From Pascua guehoae (lineage: Eukaryota > Basidiomycota > Tremellomycetes > Trichosporonales > Trichosporonaceae), in the NCBI GenBank assembly GCA_001600415.1, contig BCJX01000011.1:674962-738961 (forward strand): a stretch of DNA of 64,000 nucleotides. Direction: 5' to 3'. Shown here piece by piece: positions 22,436 to 33,085 of the stretch (the stretch's first letter is position 1; every line of letters starts with the position of its first letter). The position numbers and the translations under genes are program-made. Under the pieces are notes generated by a model. The model made no database searches, had not been told where the DNA came from, and was given only the letters and a program-made list of their open reading frames with translations.

Positions 22436-24988
22436 ATGGCCCTCCCCTCTCATCAGGGGGGAGGCGGCTCCCTCCCGGCCTTTGCCCGATTCGCCCCAAT
22501 CCACTCCCGTCAAGTCCCCGCCGAGATCCGTCGCGACCTCTCGGGCGCGCTACTGGCACACACGGCCGGCGTGGGCGACTCGGCATGGCTGCTGGCATCC
22601 CTGTCGCGCGTCCTCCTCCCGACACGCTACGACGACTACGGCAAGGCGTCGACGTTTGCCGTCTGCTCGCAAAACGACCTGCAGGACCTGCACGTTGTCG
22701 GCGGCCGGCCCGTCGGCGAGAGCGCCATGTCGCGTGCTTATGCGATCGTGCGCGGCTGGGCCGAGCAGGCAGCGACACCCAACGTCCCCCCGCCGTCGGC
22801 AGGACGGTTTGCGTGGATCACGACGTGGTGCTCGGCGCCGGCATGCCTCGCGTATCCGCCTCTCCCGCATAGCTACCCTGGCAAGTCGGCCGCTGCCAAA
22901 CAGGCGCCTCCCCACCACAACGATCACCCGCCGCCGCACGTCACCGCCACTGGCAGTGTCCACGTCGTCGCCACCCCGCACCTCGCCTACCTCACGTGGG
23001 CAGCAGCCTTGGAGCCCTCGGACCGCGCAAAGATTGTCGAGGAACACGTCGGAGAGGCACACCGCTGCTCTGCCGCCGAGGCGATTGCCATGGCTGTCGG
23101 CCACGCCGCACTCCTCCGCCAGAGCGGCGGCGCAGGCTTCTCTACCGCCGTTGCTGGCACCCGCATGGCACGCTGCGTCGCACTGGAGGACAATGTGGTC
23201 GTCCTCGAGTTCAATTTCGATCCCCAGAACCGCAATGGCGCAGTCGTAACCGATCTCGGGGCTTTCTTCAGTGACAAGCTCCTCTGGTACCGCATGGCCC
23301 ATTCTTTCCTCACCGACGCCGCCTACCAGGCAACCACGGTGAAAAACAGGTCTTTTGGACCTTCGGAAACGGCGATTCGCTGTGCACTCCTTACCGCTCT
23401 CGACACGGGCGTCCTCCCCGAACGCCCGATGCATCACGAGCAGGTGCTCAACGAAGCCACACTCCAGCGTTTCCTCGACTTTGGCACAGCGTCGCACACG
23501 GCGCTCATGGGCCAGTCGGGAGAGCACCTCTCGCGCGTCTCGCACCGTCTCGGCAACCTCGCTGCCACACTTCTCGAGTCTGCAAAGAAATATCCCCCTC
23601 CGGACCGCCTGTCGCTGCACCGGCCTCCCGTGCCTCCCACCTCGTTCAACAATGCGCGCGGCAACTCTCCCAAAGCGTATCCTCCCCACGTGCCTGCCAT
23701 TTGGGCTCTCCAGGTCGCCAGGATTACCCTTGTTGTCGTCCCTCCCACCACGATGGATGAGCTTGTCAGCGTTGTGGTCTCTGGCATGGCCGCTGTCGCA
23801 ATGCCCATGAACGTTCCACAGTCTCCCAAGCATGCCACTGTGCCCACGCTTCCGCCTACCATCACCTCCCCCATGCTTGGCCCGCCGCCTACGCCGTCGC
23901 CGTTCGCTCTCACTGCGGCCGTGGCCAGCGAGACCGCCAACACTCGCACCACAAGGAGCAGGTCCGCACCCAAGCGCAAGGCGTCTGCTCAGCCTAAAGC
24001 CCCTCCCAAGCCCAAGGCTCCGCCCAAGCCCAAAGCTCCACCCAAGCCCAAAGCACCACCAAAGGCCAAGGCTCCTCCCAAGCCTAGGGCTCCGAGGAAC
24101 AACAGACGCAAGGCGAACAACAACCCGCCCACTGAGGTGGTTGACGAGGCAGAGGCCTCGACCGCTCAACCAAAGCGCCAGCGCAAGTCCAACGTCTCGC
24201 AGGACACGAACTCTTCCGAGGAGTCGCCATTGGCCTCTACCGCCGACATTTCTGCTGGGAGTATTTCCTTTTCCGAGGGGTCATTGTCCACTACCGCGCC
24301 CGACGTTTCTGCCTCGAACATTTCTCATGGGTCGTCCTCCACAACCACTGGGGACGTTTCTGCCGAAAATTCCGGCCCAACTTGGGCTTCGTTAACCTTG
24401 AAGAGCGCTTCAACGAGCACGAGCGCCACACCCAGCGACCCCACGCCGCCGTTTACCCCCGAGGAGCGTGACGAGCTGGTTTCTTCTGGTCCAACAACAA
24501 TGATCGGCAAGCCCAACCTTATCCACCTGCTTAACCAAGACGACGAAGCCAACGCCCTTCCGCGCCCCATGTCTAGCATCCGCGACTACGTCCCAGGCGA
24601 CTACCACAATGCGAACAGGGCAGTACATGCAGGAGAACCACCCCTCTTTGACCCGCTCCACCGTATCGACCCAGACACCATTGATGTCGGCCACGCCCTC
24701 GACATGTTAGCCAAGCTCACCGAGATGGCCGAGTTTCAGGCGTCGAGCTCAAAGTCGCCAACAACTACTGTGCCGTCCGAGGCCGATGAGACGTCCAGCA
24801 AGAAGACCAGCCACGCGGGTCCCGCACTTTCGCCTCTCAACCCATTCTACGTCCAGAAATCATCCAACACCGATGCCTCGAACCCGGACACTGACAACTC
24901 CAACTGGACAATCCCCTTTAGGACGAGGTCCAATGCCCCGAACTCTCCTTCAACATCCATTGCGCACGGGTTTCCGCCCGGCGCCTAG
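22436..24988 (+). CDS. Hypothetical 850-residue protein with PKAPPK repeats
   Basis: Single-exon gene beginning at the ATG at 22436, immediately after the CT-rich leader. I do not recognise the family. Residues 1 to about 470 have ordinary globular composition, with segments such as GDSAWLLASLSRVLLPTRYD, SAAEAIAMAVGHAALLRQ and SFGPSETAIRCALLTALDTG. Residues about 520-553 hold a repeated PKPKAPP unit resembling the lysine/proline tails of histone H1 or AT-hook proteins, followed by an Arg/Lys-rich patch. The remaining 300 residues are Ser/Thr/Asp-rich and probably disordered, with imperfect repeats of DVSAxNxS type. A nuclear, DNA-associated role is suggested only by the basic repeat. Confidence 0.72.
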   Translation: MALPSHQGGGGSLPAFARFAPIHSRQVPAEIRRDLSGALLAHTAGVGDSAWLLASLSRVLLPTRYDDYGKASTFAVCSQNDLQDLHVVGGRPVGESAMSRAYAIVRGWAEQAATPNVPPPSAGRFAWITTWCSAPACLAYPPLPHSYPGKSAAAKQAPPHHNDHPPPHVTATGSVHVVATPHLAYLTWAAALEPSDRAKIVEEHVGEAHRCSAAEAIAMAVGHAALLRQSGGAGFSTAVAGTRMARCVALEDNVVVLEFNFDPQNRNGAVVTDLGAFFSDKLLWYRMAHSFLTDAAYQATTVKNRSFGPSETAIRCALLTALDTGVLPERPMHHEQVLNEATLQRFLDFGTASHTALMGQSGEHLSRVSHRLGNLAATLLESAKKYPPPDRLSLHRPPVPPTSFNNARGNSPKAYPPHVPAIWALQVARITLVVVPPTTMDELVSVVVSGMAAVAMPMNVPQSPKHATVPTLPPTITSPMLGPPPTPSPFALTAAVASETANTRTTRSRSAPKRKASAQPKAPPKPKAPPKPKAPPKPKAPPKAKAPPKPRAPRNNRRKANNNPPTEVVDEAEASTAQPKRQRKSNVSQDTNSSEESPLASTADISAGSISFSEGSLSTTAPDVSASNISHGSSSTTTGDVSAENSGPTWASLTLKSASTSTSATPSDPTPPFTPEERDELVSSGPTTMIGKPNLIHLLNQDDEANALPRPMSSIRDYVPGDYHNANRAVHAGEPPLFDPLHRIDPDTIDVGHALDMLAKLTEMAEFQASSSKSPTTTVPSEADETSSKKTSHAGPALSPLNPFYVQKSSNTDASNPDTDNSNWTIPFRTRSNAPNSPSTSIAHGFPPGA
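23995..24095 (+). repeat. In-frame PKPKAPP codon repeat
   Basis: About 100 bp made of imperfect 18-21 bp units (CCCAAGCCCAAAGCTCC-like) inside the 850-residue ORF; the reading frame is kept throughout. Confidence 0.85.
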
Positions 24989-25609
24989 GCCTTGTTACCA
25001 AAATGGCAAAGCGGCTGCCACACGGGTACGCCCTGTGTTGCCCTATGCCGCCGCCCCTCCCACATCCCTCCACACCACCCATTCCCCTCCACCACGTAAA
25101 TGTGTCCTCTTTCGTTCCCTCGTACCCTCTCTCTCAGCGAAACCACCATTGGCGGATCGTTCCTTCCTCAGACTCATATGAGGTATTATAGCCTGTCAGC
25201 CATACCACTCTGGCCGAGTCGGGAGGCCTGTTTCCAGTAGCATGGCCACAATGTATGATGCAACAACATGTGCATGTGCGCCGTTCAGAAAAGCGCACAA
25301 TATCAGGAGAGGGTGGCAAACCAGGCGTACCGTCTATTTTCCACGCACCTGCCAGTATGCTGTACCTCACTGCACCCAACTCCAGTCTCGCTGCAGCAAC
25401 CGATCCGTAAACAACTGCATGAACAATAAAACGAAGGCTGCACTGCTGTTGGACCTCTGCTCCCTCTGAAGAGCGATACGCCAAAGCAAGCGCAGTGTCA
25501 AGCTCGCACGGCGAGCTCCCATATATCATACGTCACTTGGGCTCATCTCTACCCCGGTTGCCGGTGAAACATAGCTGCAGCCTCTATTGGCCATGGTCGG
25601 CGACACAAC
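24989..25609. other. Convergent 3' intergenic region
   Basis: 621 bp between the ends of two convergent genes. Only short frames are present. The A/T content is slightly higher around 25420-25440 (ACAATAAAACG), a possible polyadenylation region. No RNA gene seen. Confidence 0.5.
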
Positions 25610-27362
25610 CTAGTCGTCGCCGAAACGGTCTGGCATGAGAAGAGGCGCGAGGCTGCGGTGTGAGCTCTGAGGTTGCCTTTGCATTAGTAGAACTCACAGA
25701 CTCCACGAGTAGAGGGCGTAGCAGATCCAGCTGCTTGCGATGCGCATCCACATGGTTGCCTCTGAGCGGCCAATGTAGACGTCGTCGCGCTCCTCGTCCG
25801 TGCCCTTTGTGGGGTGTGCAACGGGCGAGGTGGAGACGATTGCCCAGTCGGTGAGGAGGCCGGCGACGTACATGGCGGCGAGGGCAAAGATGATGTGGAA
25901 CCAGGAATAGTTGTACTTTGTGCCCGAGCGCTCGTCGTCGCGGTCGTCGCCTACGACGGCGTCGATTTCGTCGTCGTCATCCTCAGGCTCGTCGAGGACG
26001 GATGCGGGGAGCGAGCCTGCGTTGACGGCTGCGAGGATGGCCTGGTAGCGCATCTCGTCACGGCGGCCCTTTGGCTGGTTTGTGATGAGGCGGACCTCGC
26101 CGTCCTCGGGGTCGTCGGGGAGGGAGATTGCGCCGGCGCGGTGGCCCTTGCCGACGAGGGCCTTGGATTGGGTCGCTGCGCGCGTGGTCGAGTAGGCAAT
26201 GGCGACAAAGGTAAAGAGGGCGCCGAGGACAATGGTGGTCGTCTTTGTCCCCGACGTGGCCTTTTGGAGCGGGTTGCAGTGCCCGTCGTCCGTGTGGTTG
26301 ACCACGGCCGACGACGTCAGGTACGTGCAGTACGCGGCGACCATGGACGCCTGCGTCAGGCCAGAGCGCGGGTTGGCTTCCTGGACCGGGCCCGAAATGG
26401 CGAGAATGGTCACGACGACGCATAGCAGCAGGTTGGCCGTCACAAAGAACGTGTTGAGACCGCACCCGCTCCCCGAAAAGAAGACGTACAGCACAATCGT
26501 CACCGCAAACGACGCAACGTACATGCCAAACGTCGATCCCACCAGAATGAATTGCCACAGATTCGAGTCGGTGCGCTCCCAGTTGTCGAGGCATGTCTCG
26601 GACCACGTGTGCGCAAAGTCGACGAGTAGGACGAGGCCAATGATGATGAACACAAACGCCCCAACGGGGACAATGTACGAGCCGTAGAACATGAAGAATT
26701 CGTTGGGAATCAGGAACGTCAGGAAGCACAGCAAGAAATACGCAATGAGCTTGAGCCCCCACCACCTGTGGATGTTAGTCACCACAAACAAGAATAACAA
26801 GAGCACATGTCAAGCGCCCCAACCACGCTCCCAACGCCCTCCGGACGTGGCCGACAACCAAACGTACCCATTCTGGATGGCGGCGCGCTTGGCCTTTGTC
26901 GAACGTACGCCAATGAGGAGCACGCTGTGGATGAGGTGGAACATTGCGAGCGCAAAGCAGAACCGGTGGACCGCAAGCAGGCCGTAGCACTTGCCCCCCG
27001 AGCAGTCCATCTTGATCCAGTCAAAGCTGAGGCGTTCCAGCTGCCGGATCGCAATCTTGGTCCGGGATAGGTACGCCAGCATGGATGACAGCGCAAATAT
27101 CAGCTGCCGGGTTAGCACATATGCACAAGGCATGCGAGACCCACGCCGTAGCCCACGCGCGTCGCGATGGACGAGTTGCAGTTGCACGACTTGCAAAAAG
27201 CGCTCGCTGCGGTTCCGCCTGAAGAGCGTCAGTTCAAGTTGGCCGAGGTTTTGCCACTGGGCTTTTTAGTGACTTACCCATGAAAATCATGCAGCCGGAG
27301 AAGAGCGAGCTGGCGAGGGCGCCGGCGCCGCCCAGTAGGGGGATGGACAGGAGCGCGCCCAT
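25610..27362 (-). CDS. TMS1: TMS1/SERINC family multi-pass membrane protein
   Basis: Serine-incorporator family integral membrane protein; eukaryotic members sit in endomembranes or the plasma membrane and have been linked to serine-lipid metabolism and lipid scrambling. Five exons on the minus strand: 27278-27362, 27145-27218, 26868-27103, 25698-26765 and 25610-25652, giving 501 residues, the normal family length. Signatures: start MGALLSIPLLGGAGALASS, the cysteine cluster CKSCNCNSSIATRVGY, KIAIRQLERL, MDCSGGKCYGLLAVHR, FIPNEFFMFYGSYI-type helices, NPLQKATSG, and the end SSWICYALYSWSLLAPLLMP. About ten hydrophobic segments are visible. An acidic cytosolic loop (EPEDDDDEIDAVVGDD) precedes the last helices. 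The final small exon restores the conserved C-terminus, confirming the last splice. Confidence 0.95.
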
Positions 27363-27833
27363 GTTGGTGGTCTAGACGCGGGTTTGATGGTGAGGAAGGA
27401 GATGGGGGTAGCGAACAGCACAAATGGCCTGCGTCATGACCAGCGTTGGTGGGGAGTTGGCGTGGTGGAGTGATAAGGCCGAGTGTATAATGACGTGTAT
27501 GTTTTGGCTGACGGGGCCGTGATGGGCCTGGGTTTTCCGTTTCAAAGGTGGTCCATGGTCGGTCGGTCGCCTCAACGCTTCCATCCATTCCTCGAAATCC
27601 CAACAACTCCACTCCACCTCTACGGTAACACAAGTCACTGCCACTGCACGCGACACACCCACCCCATCCCTCGTCGCCACCCACTCCACACCCCTTTTCA
27701 TTTGCTACGCCAATCGTGCATAGAGGGCAGTGCAGCAGGCCCTGCACCCTTGCATTACCGGTGACGCGCACGCAACGCACTCAGGTCCCCCGCACGAAAC
27801 AGCAATAGCAAGAGCAAAAAGTTCAAAACAGCA
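27363..27833. promoter_or_regulatory. Divergent promoter of TMS1 and LOS1
   Basis: 471 bp between start codons. Contains CCACTCCACC-type repeats near 27605-27690 and a run of CAAAA/CAACA words just before the LOS1 ATG. No assignable factor site. Confidence 0.5.
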
Positions 27834-30800
27834 ATGGCCCAGCCTCAGAGCCCACACCTGACCGATATTCCACAGGCGATCCGCATCGCGGCCTCGGCAG
27901 ACCCCTCCATCGACCCCGGTCTCAAGCAACAGGCACTCGACTATCTCGCAAAGGTCAAGCAACTATGCGATGAGACGTGGCAGGTAAGTTCTGCGTCTTC
28001 GCCGCCTCGAGCTCGTCGGCTGTTCAAGTGCGATGGGAGGGAAGGTGCCAGTTGTCGAGGAACAAATCGAGGAAGGGAGGAAGGCTGAGACCGATGTCTT
28101 GTGACCCCACACCCACAACCCATGTTTGTTGAACGGGACAATACTAACCAATGTAGGACTGCCTTGCCCTCTACATGCAGGGTGCTGGCGCACCGGGGCC
28201 CAATGCGGTCGGCAAAGACGGCAAAGACAAGTTGGACGCCGAACTGCGCATGTTCTGCGAGCAGGTCGTTGACGCCGCTCTCATCAAGGAGTGAGTCGAG
28301 TGCATCGAGTGGCGTGCGACTCGATTGTGATGATCTGTGCACACTTCGTTTCCCATGCTGACGAGTATCCAGGTCGGTGGTCATGTCGGTCGACGCACAG
28401 CAGGCAATGTACAAGGCGATTGTCGACTTTGTCGAAACCGAGTATGTCGAGGGGTCGTGTGAGGGCGGACTAGCATGTACGTTTCCTTCCTTCAGTGTCT
28501 GCTGCCTACCTCTTCCCCTCTCCCCGTACTCATACCCCAGTCCTTCGGAACAAGCTCGCGTTCACATTGGCCCACCTCTTCATCAAGGTGTACCCAGAGA
28601 CGATCCCGACCTTCCTCCACCCCTTCCTCAACCTCCTCGTGCCGTCTGATAGCGCCAGGAGCCTCAGTCCCTCGCTTCTCACAGTCCACCTCCTTCTCGA
28701 GATTGCTCTCGAGATCCATGACAGCACTATGCGCAGTGCTCGCCCCTGGTCCACCACGCGCCACAACCGCGACGGCGTTCTCCGTGACGCCATTCGCTCC
28801 AGTGGCGATGAGCGCCTCACAGTCCAGGGCTTGTTGGCTCTCGTCAACAAGGGTTTGGAAATGAGCAAGCGCGGTGACAGCAAGTGGCTCGAGGTGACTC
28901 AGCTGTCACTCAAGGCATTGGCCGCCTGGACTCGTGAGTGGACTCTTGAATGCATACGCAAATTCAACCGCTGACACACACCAGCCTGGATCGACCTGTC
29001 TGTTTCCCTCACTCCCGATACACTCTCGTTTTACCAGCAACTTCTGCGACAGCAGCAGTTTACCTCGCTCCGCACAGCGACAGCTGCCATTATGCGTACA
29101 TTTGCCGCCAAGGGTGTCCGCGATGGTCCCGCAGAAAAACTCCAGGTCCTCAAGGTGCTCGACATTGTGTCGCTCTTGGAACCTCTGGAGCAGGAGACGC
29201 GTGATCACAAGGACGACCATGACGTTGTTACCTTCCGTGTGGCGTTGGCGAGCATCATTCAGGCATACGGTACGGAACTTGTCAAGCTGTCCGAACGTAC
29301 TCCCTACTCGTCCGACGACATGTCGGGCTCCACAGACAGTCTCACCATCCCTGAAGAGGTGATCGTCGAGGCTGACGCGATGCTCTCGAATGCGATGCCG
29401 CTGGCACTCCGCTTCCTGAGCGATCGTCACCCCGAAGTGCCTACTGCCGTGTCGCCGTTCATCTCTGATCTGATCCGTACGTTCAAAAAGTACAGCAAGC
29501 CCACTGTACCCGCCAACGGTCGTACCCCTGTCGCTCCCCAGTCTCCCGTTCCTCTCCCCCCACAGAAGCGCCAGTTCCTGCTCTCCGTCCTCGAGGTGGT
29601 TGTCCAGCAGCTCCAGTGGCCAGAGGACACGGAATGGGAGCTCCCCCAGGACGACAGTGACCTGGATGACGATGTTGCGGCATTCTTCGCGATGCGCCAG
29701 AGTTTCCGCAGTGTCATGGACAACATTGCCGCGATCGACAAGACGCTCCACACCGAGGTCGTCGCACGCATCGTCGTCAACACGCTGGAACGACTCTCGT
29801 CGCAGGGCCCCTCGGCTGTCTCGTGGCAGCAGGCGGAACTGGCGGCGTACCTCGTCTTTTCGTTTGGCGAAATCTCAAAGAGCAACTCTCGTGCCGCGTT
29901 CTACGAGCTCCCGCCCGAACTGGCGTCCAAGACGGCAATGCGCATGGCCCGCTCGAGCGGCAAGTTTGCCGACGACAACATGTCGAGCGGACGGACGACC
30001 CCGACCAACCCCCAGGACATTCCGGCCGCGGGCGAGAAGATCAACTATGACCAGTACCCCCTCACGCCGCTGGGCCAGTTCCTCACGCTCTGCATGAGCT
30101 CGGGCCTTTCATCGTACCCTCACCCCAGCGTCCCGCTGCAGTACTTTGAGATTGCCGTGCGCTACGTCGACTTTTGGAAGGTCAAGACGGGTGCCATCCA
30201 GCCCATGTTTGAGGCGCTCCTTGACAACCGCGGTATCCACCACGCCGATGAGTCGGTTCGTCGCCGTGCATTCTACCTCCTTGGCCGCTTTGTCAAGGAG
30301 TGCAAGGTCGAGATGGAGGCAAGCATGATCCCGATCATCCTTGAGAGCATGCGCGACATGCTCGTGATCCACCCCAAGCTCCCCGAGGCGTCTACCCCCG
30401 ATGAGGATGTTCTCCTCAAGGCCACGTCTGGCAAGAGCTACTTCCAGGACCAGCTTCATCTCTTTGAGACGTCCGGTGGCCTCATCTATCTCACCCGCTC
30501 TGATCCATCCAGCCAGATGAACCTCCTCGCTGCCATTGCTGGTCCCCTCATGGCGGGCATTGGCGCGGGACTCGAACGCTACAAGCAGAACCCAGCGGAC
30601 AAGATGGCAGTGCTGCACGTGCACCACCACCTCCAGGCGCTTGGACACTTTGCCAAGGGCTTCCCGGCGGTCTCGGACGACAAGGTCGAGGCACAGCCCT
30701 ACCAGCAGCCGTTCCGCCAGATGACCGAGGCGCTCTTAGAGGCGCTCGATGTGATGAAGACTCAGCGCATCGTGCGCGACTCGGTGGGTAGTGGATCCCA

Positions 30801-31754
30801 CATTGTATGCTTACCCTCCAGGCCCGTTTCGCATTCTCCCAGTTTGTCAGCGCCATTGGCTCGACTATTGCCGAGCTCGTGCCCCGCTTTGTCACCTCGG
30901 TCGTCACCGAGTTTGAGCCCTCGGAGCTTGCCGACTTTCTCGCTTTCCTCAGCCTGCTCATGCACCGTCTCAAGGTAGGTCCCCACCAATCGACTCTGCT
31001 GACCTCGCAGAAAAACACCTTTGAGACCATGGACATGCTGCTCCTCCCTCTCCTTTCGCGCATCTTTGGTGTCCTCCAGCAGCCGACGACTGGCACCGAC
31101 GAGGCTGTGACGCACCGCCGCCTCCAGGAGGCATACCTCAACTTCTTCACGGCGCTCATGAACTCGAACCTCGAGGGCGTGTTTGTCACCGAACGCAACA
31201 AGCCCGAGTTTGAAAATGTCCTGTCGGCGCTCATGTCGCTTGCTGCCGAGTCTGGTGACCAGATGTCGCAGCGCCTCGCATTCAGCTTCTTTGCAAAGTC
31301 GGAGATTGCGTGGGGCACGTCGACCGCGGCAGCGACGCAGCCGAGCGTCTTTGCCGAATCTGCCATGTCCAACTACAGCCAAAAGGTCGCCAACGGCCTC
31401 GCGCAGCCGAGCAACCAGCACGCCGTGTCCAAGGACCAGCGCGCCGCGCAGGCTGTGCCGGGCTACGAGACGTTCATCTACCAGCGTCTCATCCCCCTTG
31501 CGTTTTCGGTACCGGCCGACCGCAAGTTCAACCTCAAGTCGGGCCTCCCTGTGCTCGCCGAGATTGCCATGGTGCTCCGCAACATGCTGGCGGCGCGCGG
31601 CCAGGAGGGTGTCGACTTTCTGGTCAACGACGCGCTCCCAAAGCTGGGCTGCCCGCCCGCCATTGCCGAGCAGTTTGTGGCGAGCCTCCGCACCCAGCAG
31701 TCGAAAGACTTCCGCAAGACGTTTGCCGAGTTTATCAAGGCCATGCGGTCGTAA
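27834..31754 (+). CDS. LOS1: Exportin-T (LOS1/XPOT), tRNA nuclear exporter
   Basis: Importin-beta-family receptor that carries mature tRNA out of the nucleus with Ran-GTP. Seven exons: 27834-27983, 28157-28290, 28373-28476, 28541-28933, 28985-30783, 30822-30974 and 31011-31754, total 1158 residues, close to yeast Los1 (about 1100). All phases agree. Helical HEAT-repeat sequence runs throughout. Recognisable family stretches include FLRNKLAFTLAHLFIKVYP near residue 130, GDERLTVQGLLALVNKG, KVKTGAIQPMFEALLDNRG, HHADESVRRRAFYLLGRFVK and the final FRKTFAEFIKAM. Introns are 37-173 nt. The exon 5 frame can be read through the next intron, but splicing (GTGGGT to CTCCAG, 38 nt) restores the family sequence ARFAFSQFVSAIGS. 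Confidence 0.95.
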
Positions 31755-33085
31755 GCGGCGTGCGGGTGCAGAGGTCATTGACGCCGCCTGTCCTGCAAGA
31801 CGCGCGACTGTCCTTACTGCCCCCTCATAATTTATTTTTCGCCCCTCATACAGACCCGCCCCACGCATGGCGGGGAATCATACGTTCCATCATCATCATT
31901 CAACACTGTCCCATCGCATCAATCCGCCCGCTGCATGTTCATAGTCTCCGCAGTATGTGTCGCCGTGTCGCCACCATCATATGCATCTGCGTGTACACCT
32001 AAAGTTGAAGCACAACGAGCAAGGGAATTCTGCCTCCACTTTAAGCCCCCTGCACTGGAACGGCGACTTCAGTAAATTCGGGCACCGGCGGCAACGTCCC
32101 CGCCGCGCTTGCAACAGCACGCCGCCTCGCCCTGTGCGACTCCGCTGTCCCTTTTGCACCCACCTCATCAACAAGGTTACGCCTGGTCCATCGCTCAGAG
32201 GTTACCCGTTGTCGGATACCAAGCATGCTTGGCGAATCGCATGGCCTGAGCCGCGATCGGGGCTCGCAGCCTACGTACCCCACAGATCGGTCGTTTTGTC
32301 AACCACAAAGCCACATCGGAGGCCCCGCTCTCTTAGCTTGGTTGTCCTACGCGCGCATTTCCGTGGATCTGCATGCTCTCGTCGCGCCGTGCTTTCTCTA
32401 CTATCTCGCTCGTGTGCGTGCAGCCGGGCGGTTTTTTGTGATCGCGGACGGTTTGGTTTGTTGGCGGGGTTGGTCTAGTTTAGATTTTACCTCTTTCTGG
32501 GTGTGGATTCCCACAGGCAATTCAGGAACCGACCATGGTGCCACACTGTGGCGTGCGATCCATTTGTCAGCGCGCGCTTGACGACGGGTCACAAGACCCC
32601 CTCATTCATCCATACCACTGGCACTCAATCGTCCACTACGGCCACTACCCCGCAACCCCCAGCGGCGCCGGGTGCGGCTGCAGCACCGGCGCCGATCGCA
32701 TGCCAATGAGAGGCGATAGCGGAGGTGTTTTCCGCCGCCGTGGGGATGCATGGGACGGATTGGGTAACCAACCAGACTAAGGCGGACTAGGACTACTGAC
32801 GCACTACCGTGTACGGGATTCTGGGCGGGGACCTAGGGGGGCCCGACGCGGGGACGCGACGCTTCGGACTCTGGACCTTGTGTCGATCTCACCTCACCAC
32901 ACTTGACTCTTCCTTACATATAGGAGCGATGAGATGGGTGTCCCCCACTGCAATCTGAAGATACGAAAGCTGCGACGACCACACTCTGTACGACTTGCAC
33001 ACCCCCACGCACGCACAACACACACAACACACACAACAAACACAGCACAACACCCACAACACAACACACACACACATCACACACA
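31755..33085. other. Intergenic with CA-rich leader
   Basis: 1.33 kb without a supportable gene. The final 80 bp (about 33003-33085) are an ACACAAC/CACA simple repeat directly before the monooxygenase ATG, likely its 5' leader. Single-frame ORFs in the interval have no family features. Confidence 0.6.
33003..33085. repeat. (CA)n/ACAAC simple repeat in leader
   Basis: Imperfect CACACAAC units from 33003 to the base before the ATG at 33086. Confidence 0.85.

Noticed and set aside
28325..28362. TGATGA...CTGA words in a LOS1 intron as C/D snoRNA
   Set aside because: Only about 37 nt between boxes and no terminal stem or C'/D' boxes.
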